From Cyclobacterium amurskyense (GTDB lineage: Bacteria; Bacteroidota; Bacteroidia; Cytophagales; Cyclobacteriaceae): DNA of 64,000 nucleotides. Position 1 is the first letter of the stretch. Each line of letters opens with the position of its first letter. The notes under the pieces are model-generated. The model saw only the letters and a program-made list of their open reading frames with translations, was not told the origin of the DNA and searched no databases. A program made the translations under genes and the position numbers. The stretch is from assembly GCF_001050135.1 (NCBI RefSeq), contig NZ_CP012040.1, positions 744,001 to 808,000 of the forward strand, given 5' to 3'. Below are positions 43,563 through 52,356 of the stretch, piece by piece.

Positions 43563-44033
43563 ATGAATAAATTCTCTAATTTAATCTACTTATTTATACT
43601 GGTACTATTTGTTTTTTCATCCTGCAAAACAAATAAAACAAGCACACAAGGAATAAAAGGAAAAGTATTTTGGGTAGAGGGAAATCAAATGCCCCAGGCA
43701 TCACAGGAAACAGCCACAAGTTTTTCTCCAGCTGGAAAAAAGCCTGTTATACGAACCATTAATATCCATCAATTAACCCATATCAATGAGGCAAATTTAG
43801 GAGATTACCTTTTTGGAAATATTGAAACTCCCCTTGTTGTTTCTGTGGAAACGAACAATGAGGGGGAATTCTCCGTTATGCTTCCCCCTGGCAAATACTC
43901 CCTATTTACTGTCGAAGAAAAAGGCTATTTCGCAAGTATCTTTGATCTTGACGGTTATATCCATCCGGTAAAGGTGGAAAAAAATGAATGGAGCCAGGTT
44001 GAAATAATAATTGACTACAAAGCATCTTATTAA
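43563..44033 (+). CDS. Small lipoprotein of unknown function
   Basis: This 156-residue protein begins MNKFSNLIYLFILVLFVFSSCK, a type II signal with the lipobox FSSC, so the mature N-terminus is lipidated Cys. A carboxypeptidase-regulatory-like beta domain follows (GIKGKVFWVEGNQMP, GEFSVMLPPGKYSLFTVEE). Such Ig-like folds decorate Bacteroidota envelope proteins. It is 51 bp after the beta-CASP gene and 128 bp before the sigma factor. Function unknown. Confidence 0.75.
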   Translation: MNKFSNLIYLFILVLFVFSSCKTNKTSTQGIKGKVFWVEGNQMPQASQETATSFSPAGKKPVIRTINIHQLTHINEANLGDYLFGNIETPLVVSVETNNEGEFSVMLPPGKYSLFTVEEKGYFASIFDLDGYIHPVKVEKNEWSQVEIIIDYKASY

Positions 44034-44161
44034 AAACAATCAATTGAAAATCAACATTTTAAACAATTCAATTTACTTATATTAAAATTTGTTAATTTTT
44101 TTACCTTTGACATGCAACCTTTTTTGACCCGAAGGTATCTACCTTATTGAAAGCAAAAAAA

Positions 44162-44734
44162 ATGTCGACTAAAGAAAACTTTTCAGAAGCAGAAATCGAA
44201 CTGATCAAAGGTTGCCTTGATGGAGACAGAAAAAGCCAAAGGGATTTGTATGATCAGTTTTCCTCAAAATTTCTAAGTATTTGTTTACGGTATATAAAAG
44301 ACCAGGACTTGGCACAAGATGTACTAGTTGAAGGATTTATGAAAATCTTTCAAAGTCTAAATACTTTTAGAAATGAGGGGAGTTTTGAAGGGTGGATGAA
44401 AAGAATAATGGTACGGCAAGCTTTACAAACCCTGAGAAAAAACAAAAAATTACTAATGGAGGTAGATTGGGATGACAATGATCATATCTCTACTCCAAAC
44501 CTGGTTTTTGGTAATATTGAAGCTGACGAGTTATTGAAACTTGTCGCCTCTCTTCCGGTTGGTTACAGAACAGTTTTCAACCTCTATGCCATAGAAGGCT
44601 ATTCTCATAAAGAAATCAGCGAACTATTAGGTATAGCAGAAAACACTTCAAAATCCCAACTAAGCAGGGCCAGGTCACTTTTGCAAAAACAGATTGCCCC
44701 CAATTCAATTAAAGTAAATAGCAATGGCAGATAA
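44162..44734 (+). CDS. ECF RNA polymerase sigma factor
   Basis: This 190-residue sigma-70 family protein starts at ATG 44162 (MSTKENFSEAEIEL); a TTG at 44147 would add five residues. Region 2 is seen in DLYDQFSSKFLSICLRYIKD and AQDVLVEGFMKIFQSL, region 4 in LPVGYRTVFNLYAIEGYSHKEISELLG followed by ENTSKSQLSRARSLL. It directs RNA polymerase to envelope-stress or surface genes. The next gene (44724) overlaps its end by 11 bp and encodes a TM protein, the usual arrangement for an anti-sigma partner. Confidence 0.93.
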   Translation: MSTKENFSEAEIELIKGCLDGDRKSQRDLYDQFSSKFLSICLRYIKDQDLAQDVLVEGFMKIFQSLNTFRNEGSFEGWMKRIMVRQALQTLRKNKKLLMEVDWDDNDHISTPNLVFGNIEADELLKLVASLPVGYRTVFNLYAIEGYSHKEISELLGIAENTSKSQLSRARSLLQKQIAPNSIKVNSNGR

Positions 44735-45488
44735 CACAAATAATTTTGACAAATTGTTTAAAAGTACTTTGTCAAATCACGCCGTAACTCCTGCCCCTGA
44801 GATTTGGGATAAATTATCCACACGATTGGATAATGACAAGAAGCCTGTGGTTTTCATTTGGTGGAAATGGATAGCGGCTGCAGCTGTAGTTACCATCTCG
44901 TTTTGGTTAATGTATCAACCTAATGATTACTTGCTTAAAAACACGGCATCCTTGTCAGTCAGTGACACTAAGTTTATTGAAAAGAAGCCTTTTAGCCTTT
45001 CTCCAAAAATAATAGCGGCGGAAAAAAGCCTGAGTGAAAAGCAAGAAGAAAATAAAGGGGAGGGTGTTAATAAAATAAAAGCAGCCAAAAAGCAGCTTGT
45101 TAAGAATGAACTTAAATCCAATAATTCCACCTTAATCAAAGAGAAAGAACACAAGGTTAGCCGGGTTAAAGAGCAATTACCTCCAGCATTAGAAGGCAGT
45201 GGCACGCTTGAAAGCAATGATTTATTTGTGACTGATATCAAACAGCCTGATTTTCATCTAGCCCTAGCCCAGGCTAAAACAAAAAAGAAGTCCTCAAATG
45301 ATTATAAAGTAAAGATAATCTCCAATGGTTATGCTATACAACCAGAAAAAGAGAAACTAGTAGAGGGGCTTGAAAATAAAATTGGTGGTTTTTTCACCAA
45401 AGTAGATGAAGGATTTGGTGGCTTACAGGATGCCAAAAACAATCTATTTGCTTCTCTTACCACAAAACGCGAGAAAAAAACAAACTAA
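44724..45488 (+). CDS. Single-pass membrane protein, candidate anti-sigma factor
   Basis: This 254-residue protein has a soluble N-terminus (NFDKLFKSTLSNHAVTPAPEIWDKLSTRL), a single helix at about residues 48-66 (WWKWIAAAAVVTISFWLMY), and a charged, mostly disordered periplasmic part. The N-terminal element resembles the FecR/anti-sigma type short cytoplasmic domain without the zinc motif (no HxxxCxxC). It overlaps the sigma gene, which supports an anti-sigma role, but this is inference. Its 3' end precedes a beta-barrel-like gene by 16 bp. Confidence 0.6.
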   Translation: MADNTNNFDKLFKSTLSNHAVTPAPEIWDKLSTRLDNDKKPVVFIWWKWIAAAAVVTISFWLMYQPNDYLLKNTASLSVSDTKFIEKKPFSLSPKIIAAEKSLSEKQEENKGEGVNKIKAAKKQLVKNELKSNNSTLIKEKEHKVSRVKEQLPPALEGSGTLESNDLFVTDIKQPDFHLALAQAKTKKKSSNDYKVKIISNGYAIQPEKEKLVEGLENKIGGFFTKVDEGFGGLQDAKNNLFASLTTKREKKTN

Positions 45489-45504
45489 CTAGATATTTAC
45501 TATT

Positions 45505-46530
45505 ATGAAAAAGTATGTAATGGCCATATTCTTTATGGCACTTGTACAAATGGCTTTTGCAGCTCCGGAGATCCCTTATGACAAACCAGTAAACGACAGT
45601 ATTATTGTCGAATTTGGGCAATCAGGTAAAATGGTATTTGTGGTTGATAATCCTGATGACTTTGAAAGGTTAAAAAACATGGATATTAACCAGATAATTA
45701 AAGAACTAGACCTTCCCAAACCGACGCAAAACGGTGAACTTACAGTTGTTGAAATCAAACAAAAAGACGGCAACAAAGAAATTGTCACCATATATGAAGA
45801 TATGGGAGAGACGGAGGTTACTGTTGGTAGGTATAAGGTGATAGTTGACGATACAGGTAACAGAACCAAAGTAAAAGTTATTACCAGCCCAAAGAAAGAC
45901 AAAGACCCTGATTTCCGAACATATATTAATACTGACATTGGTATCAATACTTTTTTTGAAAATGGAAGTATCCCTGGAGAAGGAAACGCATTTAATCCTA
46001 AAGGATGGGGCAGCTGGAATATTGGGTGGAACTGGATGGCCAGTCAAAAACTATCTAAGGGAAAATACTGGGATTTCGGTCTTGGTCTGAGTTGGTACAA
46101 CTTCAAGCTTGACAATGCCAATTACCAGATATTAGGTACCGAAGATGGAGTGTCTTTTGTCAATCGAACAGATGTCAATGGCTTTAAAAGCAAGGTTTCA
46201 GCCTCTTACTTAAACGTCCTCACCATGTACAGACTTGATTTTGGTAAATTAAATGATAGTGGAAGAAACGGTTTAAGGGTAGCCATTGGACCTTATGCTG
46301 GATACAGGCTTGGTGGAAGAAGTAAGTTTGTATACAGAGAAATAGGTGGTTCAGGAAGGAAGAAAGACAAAACATCAGCAGGTGCTTATCTCAATAATTT
46401 CAGATATGGTCTCAGAGGCGAGATTGGGTTTAGAAGCGTAACTTTCTTTAGCACCTATGATTTCAATCCATTGTTTCAAAAATCTTTAAGTCCAAATGTC
46501 AATCCATTTAGTTTTGGACTTGTATTTTAA
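45505..46530 (+). CDS. Outer-membrane beta-barrel-like protein of the sigma operon
   Basis: This 341-residue protein has a signal peptide (YVMAIFFMALVQMAFAAP). A polar region follows, then from about residue 145 alternating aromatic strands (FRTYINTDIGINTFFENG, YWDFGLGLSWYNFKLDN, GLRVAIGPYAGYRLGG), ending in SPNVNPFSFGLVF with a terminal Phe typical of barrels. I do not recognise a family name. It lies in the same short-gap plus-strand run as the sigma factor and DUF4097 gene. Confidence 0.75.
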   Translation: MKKYVMAIFFMALVQMAFAAPEIPYDKPVNDSIIVEFGQSGKMVFVVDNPDDFERLKNMDINQIIKELDLPKPTQNGELTVVEIKQKDGNKEIVTIYEDMGETEVTVGRYKVIVDDTGNRTKVKVITSPKKDKDPDFRTYINTDIGINTFFENGSIPGEGNAFNPKGWGSWNIGWNWMASQKLSKGKYWDFGLGLSWYNFKLDNANYQILGTEDGVSFVNRTDVNGFKSKVSASYLNVLTMYRLDFGKLNDSGRNGLRVAIGPYAGYRLGGRSKFVYREIGGSGRKKDKTSAGAYLNNFRYGLRGEIGFRSVTFFSTYDFNPLFQKSLSPNVNPFSFGLVF

Positions 46531-46551
46531 TCACCTACAACCCAAATCACC

Positions 46552-47472
46552 ATGAATTTATTTACAAAACATTATTTCCTTCTAGTTGCCCTCCTTTTTA
46601 TAGGTATAGGTTCTTCCCAAAGTCAGCAACTCATAAATAAGACCTTTAATGGCATTCAGAAACTTGAGATAAAGTCTGGCTCCATTGAAATTCAGTATGA
46701 GGGTAATGAAAATAGGGACTATATTGATCTTGAAGCCTTTTTAGGTCAAGAAGAAAATGCAGATAAAGATCTGGTAATGATCACTGTTGGAAACACTTTA
46801 AAAATCGCATACAATGGGTCTTCCAATGGACATCAAAAAAATAAAAAATACATCAAGATTTCAGGCCCTTCTGAAATGCAATTGGCTGTTCAATCAAGTT
46901 CGGGATCTTTGAGGATTAATGGCGTAAGTGCCACTTCACACCAACTTGAAGCCAGTTCAGGACAAGTCAAGGTCTCGAATATTAAAGGCAATTTACTATT
47001 AAAAGCCTCCTCAGGAAATCTCCAATTATCTCACTTAACAGGGAACCTAGACTGCCGAGTATCTTCAGGCAATGCTTCGATAGAAGATGTTAGGGGAAAT
47101 ATGGATTTCAAAGCAACAAGTGGGCAGTTAAAGGCCCGTTCAGTCAGCGGTTTACTTAATGCAAAGCTTACATCTGGCAATATGAAGTTAAGCCAAATTG
47201 GTGAGTTAGGAAGCTTAGAAATCACATCAGGAAATATCAAAGCAGACCATTCGGGGCTAGGCGCACATACAAGTATGAATGGATCCTCAGGAAATATTCA
47301 AATCAATACGATAAGCAATATCAATGATTATAATTTTGAGATGAGAGCTGGAAGTGGAAATATAAGAGTAGGGAACCGCTCCGGAAACAAGTCTATCCAT
47401 ATTCAAAATGGTAAAAGTGTTACTATTCGGGGAAAAGTTGGCTCAGGAAACATCTCTATTCAGCCAATATAA
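46552..47472 (+). CDS. DUF4097-like beta-strand-repeat protein
   Basis: This 306-residue secreted protein has a signal peptide (YFLLVALLFIGIGSSQSQQ) and many GSG or SSG turn-repeats (SSSGSLRINGVSA, ASSGQVKVSNIKG, ASSGNLQLSHLTG, TSGNMKLSQIGE, GSGNIRVGNRSG), one per about 20 residues, consistent with a parallel beta-helix or solenoid such as DUF4097. The function is unknown but this type is frequently downstream of ECF sigma factors. A hairpin follows at 47481. Confidence 0.82.
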   Translation: MNLFTKHYFLLVALLFIGIGSSQSQQLINKTFNGIQKLEIKSGSIEIQYEGNENRDYIDLEAFLGQEENADKDLVMITVGNTLKIAYNGSSNGHQKNKKYIKISGPSEMQLAVQSSSGSLRINGVSATSHQLEASSGQVKVSNIKGNLLLKASSGNLQLSHLTGNLDCRVSSGNASIEDVRGNMDFKATSGQLKARSVSGLLNAKLTSGNMKLSQIGELGSLEITSGNIKADHSGLGAHTSMNGSSGNIQINTISNINDYNFEMRAGSGNIRVGNRSGNKSIHIQNGKSVTIRGKVGSGNISIQPI

Positions 47473-47480
47473 ATGAGTAA

Positions 47481-47522
47481 GCGCCATTCTAAGGTGAAAA
47501 TTTCAGCACTTTAGAATGGCGC
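47481..47522. terminator. GC-rich hairpin between convergent genes
   Basis: GCGCCATTCTAAGGTG and CACTTTAGAATGGCGC pair with one mismatch around a 10-nt loop. There is no strong T-run on either strand, so it may be a terminator that relies on other factors, or a structured 3' end protecting the mRNA. Confidence 0.5.
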
Positions 47523-47528
47523 CAATTT

Positions 47529-48044
47529 CTATTCGGGCAATTCTTCTCTTTTTTGAATTTCCATTACCATTTCTTTTTCCTCCTTTTTTAACTGAAGGGA
47601 TTTTACAATCCTTCCTGGCATGGGTTTCGCTAAAGAAACAAATAATAGGGTGACTGCATAAGCAATAGTAAATCCTGAGTTTTCATAAAACAATAAACCA
47701 AAAGCACTCAACAAACCCACCCAGAATAAATGCCAATACCTCAAAAAGGTTGCTCTTGCATAACCTTTTATTTTCTGACTCAGGTCTCCATTTGTTTTTC
47801 TTATGATTCTAATCCGATTGGTATAAGCAATTTGCTGCATGAGCAGCATGGCTGAAACCAAACCAAGAAGAATAAAATTAAAAACTTCTGGAAGTTGCGG
47901 CAGATTGAATTCCAAATTACCACTATTTACATACAGGTATGCAAAAGAAAAAATGGGCAATGGAATTGCAATTAAAAGCAAGACATTTCGCTCTAATAAG
48001 CGAAAGTCCTTTTTCATCATTTTAATCTGATTTTCTGAATTCAT
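47529..48044 (-). CDS. Four-helix membrane protein of unknown function
   Basis: This 171-residue protein starts at ATG 48044, whose first base overlaps the stop of the reductase gene (TAATG). An upstream in-frame start lies inside the reductase and is unlikely. It has a basic N-terminus (MNSENQIKMMKKDF) and four hydrophobic segments (about 22-40, 51-67, 98-115, 118-135). It ends with a charged helix (KKEEKEMVMEIQKREELPE). No family is recognised. It is coupled to the reductase. Confidence 0.65.
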   Translation of the reverse strand: MNSENQIKMMKKDFRLLERNVLLLIAIPLPIFSFAYLYVNSGNLEFNLPQLPEVFNFILLGLVSAMLLMQQIAYTNRIRIIRKTNGDLSQKIKGYARATFLRYWHLFWVGLLSAFGLLFYENSGFTIAYAVTLLFVSLAKPMPGRIVKSLQLKKEEKEMVMEIQKREELPE

Positions 48045-49141
48045 TAGTCGATCTGAATCTTCACCTCCGAATTGGTCGGTTTTGCAGAGCAGCAAAGGAC
48101 ATACCCTTCCTTAATCTCATTTTCGCTTAATCCAGCATCTTCTTCCATTTTCACTTCACCAGAAAGTAATTTTCCTCGGCAAGCAGTACAAAGTCCACTC
48201 TGACAGGAATAAGGCATATTCAAACCCTCGTCTAAGCCTGCTTCCAAAATGGTTTTACCTGGTTCCACATCGAAAGTATACTCTTCTCCTTCCAATATTA
48301 ATTTTATAGGCCTGTTTACGACTGCTCCAAGGTTTTCTTCCTCTGCGCTCTCCTCCTTCTCAAGGTAAAAGCTTTCTGAATGAATAAATTCCTTCTTAAC
48401 ATCCATATTACTCAATCCTTCCTGGGCTGTTTTCATCATCCCTTCTGGACCACATATAAAAAAGCGCTGATTTTCTAGAAAAGAATCAAAATGAGTAGTA
48501 AAGAACTCTGTGACTTTCTCTTGACTCAGTCTACCTTCTGCTCCTTCCCAACCTGGTTTAGGCTGAGTGAGGTTATGGGTAACAAAAAGCTTATCAGGGT
48601 ATTTTTCCTCCAGGGCCTTTAATTCTTTATCAAAAATAATCATGTCCTGAGAACGACTACAATACAATAAGTGTACCGTCGACTTTGGTTCATTTACCAA
48701 AACAGATTTGATTATCCCCATGATGGGCGTGATACCACTTCCTCCTGCAAACATTCCATACTTCCTTTTATTATGAGAATGATAATCGGAAGTAAAATTA
48801 CCCAAAGGCTTCATTACTGTTACTCTTTTGCCGGGAACAAATGTGTCATTCACGAAATTAGACACAAGTCCTCCTTCAAGTCGTTTAACAGTGATTCCAG
48901 GGAAAGGATCTACAAAAGGTGAAGTTGATAGACTGTAAGACCTCCTCTCCTGTTTCCCATCAATCTCAACAATGAGGGTGAGAAATTGACCTGGAAGGTA
49001 ATCCATAATTGGTTCCGGCTGGTCAAAATAGATGGTTACGGTATCCAAAGTTTCTTGGACAGTTTCTCTAATTCTTAAGGTGAGGTAATGATCATCATTT
49101 TCGAGATCATCTTTTTTCTTTTTAAAGAGTTTAAACAGCAT
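48044..49141 (-). CDS. FAD/NAD(P)H oxidoreductase with C-terminal 2Fe-2S ferredoxin domain
   Basis: This 365-residue protein has an FAD-binding domain (RRSYSLSTSP, GGLVSNFV), a NAD-binding domain (FAGGSGITPIMGI, FICGPEGMM) and a plant-type ferredoxin domain near residues 280-365 with C-x4-C-x2-C (CQSGLCTAC) and a late Cys in VLCCSAKP. This order is that of PaaE/PaaK-type or flavohemoprotein-like reductases that feed oxygenases or desaturases. No oxygenase is adjacent, so the electron acceptor is unknown. It precedes a small membrane protein with stop-start overlap. Confidence 0.9.
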   Translation of the reverse strand: MLFKLFKKKKDDLENDDHYLTLRIRETVQETLDTVTIYFDQPEPIMDYLPGQFLTLIVEIDGKQERRSYSLSTSPFVDPFPGITVKRLEGGLVSNFVNDTFVPGKRVTVMKPLGNFTSDYHSHNKRKYGMFAGGSGITPIMGIIKSVLVNEPKSTVHLLYCSRSQDMIIFDKELKALEEKYPDKLFVTHNLTQPKPGWEGAEGRLSQEKVTEFFTTHFDSFLENQRFFICGPEGMMKTAQEGLSNMDVKKEFIHSESFYLEKEESAEEENLGAVVNRPIKLILEGEEYTFDVEPGKTILEAGLDEGLNMPYSCQSGLCTACRGKLLSGEVKMEEDAGLSENEIKEGYVLCCSAKPTNSEVKIQID

Positions 49142-49668
49142 TATAATAATAGGAATAGTTTGTACAGCAATTCACACAAAATTAACATACTCTTTTCCAA
49201 TTACCTATTAGGAGAAAAAATACTTAGCAAACTTTAACTCAAAATACACAACTGACCTAGTATTCTAGGCTGAAAACATTTCTAAATCTGTCAATCCTTG
49301 CGCGTTTAGCGCCTCCATAATGGGTAATTGCCATATTCTCCAGACATCTTTTTTTTCTAAGCAGCCCACAAATTCCTAGCAGAAAACCTGAAATCAGATT
49401 GTATAATCAGCGTACAATTAGCAATGATAAACAAAAATCACTTTGCCAATCTTTTGTAAGCACACCAATCAGCGATGGCCTATTAAAAGAAAGGAAAAGA
49501 ACATAATAATCAGCAGATTCACTATAGAACAGGCTTAGATTTTACAACTGTCTCAAGTCTTCTCAATTCTCATTTCCGTTATTTTTTTTTACAATTTTCA
49601 TCAACCGCTTGTAGCACTCTGGCATCTCATAACGTACTGGCATCAGAAGACTAAACAACTATAATATT
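49142..49668. other. Intergenic stretch without recognisable gene
   Basis: This 527-bp gap between divergent genes is AT-rich. I see no ORF above a dozen codons and no strong hairpin. A short GCGCGTTTAGCGCC element near 49297 and polypyrimidine tract near 49580 are the only local features. Confidence 0.5.
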
Positions 49669-50409
49669 ATGAAAACACAAATCATTAATTTCAAGAACAA
49701 AACTTGGCAAATTGGAAAACACCTGATGGTGCTAATGCTTCTTCCCTTTACTTTTTCTTGTCTTGACGATGACGGGACAGGCAGCTTGCCAAACGAACCA
49801 ACTGCCTATGTTTCATTTTATAATGGAACCAATGAAGCATCCGATATCCAAATCGAGGTAGACAGCACAGTTTATGACCGGAAGGCATTTGATTTCGGTG
49901 AATTCATAGATTATTGGTACTTCTACACAGGAGAAAGGAACTTTTCTTTTGTAGATAGTGATTCAGATCAATCGCTTTTGGATACTGCTGTAAATTTAGG
50001 TGTTGAAAAGGCTTACTCTTTTTTCTTGACAGAAACAGGAGACGAATATACCACTCTATTTATAGAAGACAGTCTGGAAACACCTGTAAATGGTAAAGCT
50101 TTGATCAGGCTAGTACACCTATCCTCTGGTGGTCCAGAAGTGAATTTATTTCAAAGGGACCATGAAGAGGCCATTTTGGAAAGCCTTTCTTTTCTGGAAT
50201 CTACAGACTTCGTCAATGTTGACACTGGAGAAACAGACCTTATTCTTAAAGCCAGTTCGGATGACCAAAATGAAGTCGTACGTTTAAATGACATACACCT
50301 CAGAGAAGGTCGAATTTACACTGTTGTCATAAGGGGTAAATTGGGTGCAGAAAGCAATTCTGCGGATGCGATCCGTCTTCAATTGATTAGAAACTATCCC
50401 AACTATTAA
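49669..50409 (+). CDS. DUF4397-type lipoprotein
   Basis: This 246-residue protein has a lipoprotein signal (HLMVLMLLPFTFSC, lipobox FTFSC). It then has AYVSFYNGTNEASDIQIEV and ALIRLVHLSSGGPEVNLFQ, repeated beta segments typical of DUF4397 domains, two halves in one chain. These are surface lipoproteins of unknown function. It is monocistronic with a terminator downstream. Confidence 0.82.
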   Translation: MKTQIINFKNKTWQIGKHLMVLMLLPFTFSCLDDDGTGSLPNEPTAYVSFYNGTNEASDIQIEVDSTVYDRKAFDFGEFIDYWYFYTGERNFSFVDSDSDQSLLDTAVNLGVEKAYSFFLTETGDEYTTLFIEDSLETPVNGKALIRLVHLSSGGPEVNLFQRDHEEAILESLSFLESTDFVNVDTGETDLILKASSDDQNEVVRLNDIHLREGRIYTVVIRGKLGAESNSADAIRLQLIRNYPNY

Positions 50410-50478
50410 TTAACAATAACAATGTTTATTTTTTTTCCAAAACATGAAATAGCTATTCTGTTACATGTTCTGGGTTTA

Positions 50479-50513
50479 GGGGACTTCTGGAGGCAGAAGT
50501 CCCTTTTATTTTA
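50479..50513 (+). terminator. Rho-independent terminator after the DUF4397 gene
   Basis: GGGACTTCTG and CAGAAGTCCC form a 10-bp stem with a 4-nt loop, followed by TTTTATTTTAT. It starts about 70 bp after the stop codon. Confidence 0.8.
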
Positions 50514-50554
50514 TATTATTTCAGCCTTGCCCTCGTCTTTTGAATAATAACAAT

Positions 50555-50562
50555 TATTTTTG
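50555..50562 (+). promoter_or_regulatory. Candidate -7 box of purB
   Basis: TATTTTTG matches the Bacteroidota -7 consensus TAnnTTTG perfectly, 27 bp before the purB ATG. A suitable -33 TTTG at 19-21 bp upstream was not found, so this remains tentative. Confidence 0.3.
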
Positions 50563-50588
50563 TGCCTCAATTGACTTAAAGACGAATC

Positions 50589-51932
50589 ATGAAACTTAAT
50601 CCACTTACCGCAATTTCTTCAATAGATGGCAGATACGCCTCAAAAACCAGCCCTCTGATGGCCTATTTTTCTGAATATGCATTAATTCGGTACAGGGTAA
50701 AAGTAGAGATTGAATATTTTATAGCTTTATGCGAACTACCACTTCCTCAGCTAAGTAGTGTAAAACCTGAGCAATTTGAAGAAATTAGGTCTATCGAAAA
50801 GAATTTTACCGAAGCTGATGCGCAAGCTATCAAAGACATTGAGAAAGTCACCAATCATGATGTGAAAGCTGTCGAGTATTTTTTAAAGGATAAATTTACC
50901 GATCTAGGTTTGGATGGTGTAGTAGAGTTTATCCATTTTGGTTTGACTTCTCAAGACATCAACAATACCGCTGTCCCTATGATGTACCGGGATGGTATAA
51001 ATGATGTAGTACTCCCAGCATTGTTACAAGTTCAGGAAAAAATTAGCAATAGGGCTAAAGAATGGGATTCTGTTCCTATGTTAGCCAAAACGCATGGCCA
51101 ACCAGCTTCACCTACCCGACTAGGGAAAGAATTTGAAGTTTTTGTTAGCCGCCTTACTGCTCAGTTAGAATTATTGAAGGACATACCTTTTGCCGCAAAA
51201 TTTGGTGGAGCGACTGGAAACATGAATGCTCACCATGTAGCTTTCCCTGAAATTGATTGGAATACTTTTGCCAACAACTTGGTATCAAAAAAACTAGGCC
51301 TTAGCAGAAGCTACCCAACTACTCAAATCGAACATTACGATCATTTTGCTGCACACTTTGATGGCTTAAAACGAATCAATACCATACTTCTTGATTTTAG
51401 TAAAGACATTTGGCAATATGTTGCCATGAATTATTTCAAACAAAAGATAAAAGCTGGTGAGGTGGGTTCTTCTGCTATGCCTCATAAAGTAAATCCAATA
51501 GATTTTGAAAATGCAGAAGGCAACCTAGGTATAGCCAATGCTTTATTGATACACCTATCTGCCAAGCTTCCTATCAGTCGCCTGCAAAGAGACCTAACTG
51601 ATAGTACAGTTTTAAGGGTAATCGGAGTACCCCTGGCTCATATGCAAATTGCCTTTTTGTCCCTTGACAAAGGAATAGATAAACTGGAATTGAATCAGGC
51701 TGCTATAGAGAAAGATTTGGATGAAAACTGGGCAGTAGTGGCTGAAGCCATCCAAACAGTTCTAAGAAGAGAAGGCTTTCCTAAACCTTATGAGGCCCTT
51801 AAAGCGCTTACCAGAACTCACTCCAAGATCACGCAAGAGTCCATCAGCGAATTCATCGAGACGCTTAATGTTTCTCAGGAAATTAAAGCGGAATTAAAAA
51901 AGATAACTCCTTTTAATTATACTGGTCTTTAA
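50589..51932 (+). CDS. purB: Adenylosuccinate lyase
   Basis: This 447-residue aspartase/fumarase-superfamily enzyme begins MKLNPLTAISSIDGRYAS and contains FGLTSQDINNTA, KTHGQPASPTRLGKEF and the signature GSSAMPHKVNP. It makes fumarate from SAICAR and adenylosuccinate in purine synthesis. It is about 450 residues, the E. coli-like form (with SSIDGRY). It is monocistronic, between a terminator upstream and a strong terminator downstream. Confidence 0.97.
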   Translation: MKLNPLTAISSIDGRYASKTSPLMAYFSEYALIRYRVKVEIEYFIALCELPLPQLSSVKPEQFEEIRSIEKNFTEADAQAIKDIEKVTNHDVKAVEYFLKDKFTDLGLDGVVEFIHFGLTSQDINNTAVPMMYRDGINDVVLPALLQVQEKISNRAKEWDSVPMLAKTHGQPASPTRLGKEFEVFVSRLTAQLELLKDIPFAAKFGGATGNMNAHHVAFPEIDWNTFANNLVSKKLGLSRSYPTTQIEHYDHFAAHFDGLKRINTILLDFSKDIWQYVAMNYFKQKIKAGEVGSSAMPHKVNPIDFENAEGNLGIANALLIHLSAKLPISRLQRDLTDSTVLRVIGVPLAHMQIAFLSLDKGIDKLELNQAAIEKDLDENWAVVAEAIQTVLRREGFPKPYEALKALTRTHSKITQESISEFIETLNVSQEIKAELKKITPFNYTGL

Positions 51933-52010
51933 TTCAGTTGATTCTGTTGACTTAAATCCTGGCAATTTACTTTCAGCTTAGGATTTAAATATATTAGTCC
52001 AAAAAACAAC

Positions 52011-52050
52011 AAACGGCTTGTTCTCTCTAGGAAAACAAGCCGTTTTTTTT
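52011..52050 (+). terminator. Rho-independent terminator of purB
   Basis: AAACGGCTTGTT and AACAAGCCGTTT form a perfect 12-bp stem with an 11-nt loop followed by nine T. The repeat copy 2 begins directly after the T-run. Confidence 0.9.
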
Positions 52051-52267
52051 TAACCCGGATTATGTAATAGAATTTCTCCGTCCTGACAATAGTCAGGGGT
52101 GAAGCCTGTCCCGTGTTTACGGGAAGTGTTGCAATCGCAAGAAAATCAGGCTGTTTGGAGATTTTAGCATAGCACCGCTATGGTGAAATTGAAAACAGCA
52201 ACGAAGTGGCTGATTTTAAAGCGATTTCAGCACGTAATAGATTGTCTATTGCATATTTCGGGTTTAA
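52050..52267 (+). repeat. Structured intergenic repeat element, copy 2
   Basis: A 218-bp copy abutting the purB terminator. It starts TTTAACCCGGATTATGTAAT and ends TTGCATATTTCGGGTTTAA, imperfect terminal inverted repeats. It contains the side stem TCCCGTGTTTACGGGA and the nested ATCGC-n3-AAAATCAG and CTGATTTT-n3-GCGAT pairing. Its central palindrome arms (52150-52199) match poorly, as in copy 1. Confidence 0.88.
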
Positions 52268-52356
52268 GTCGGAATGTAATATTAACTCCATGACCTTTCT
52301 CAACCCACACTCATCCTTTTTCTAGGAATCTGTAGGAATTGAAAGGGAATAAGATC

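Noticed and set aside
52110..52180. Small in-frame GTG reading frame inside the 218-bp element
   Set aside because: It reads about 22 codons in copy 2 but copy 3 has a stop after about 13 codons, so it is not conserved as coding sequence.
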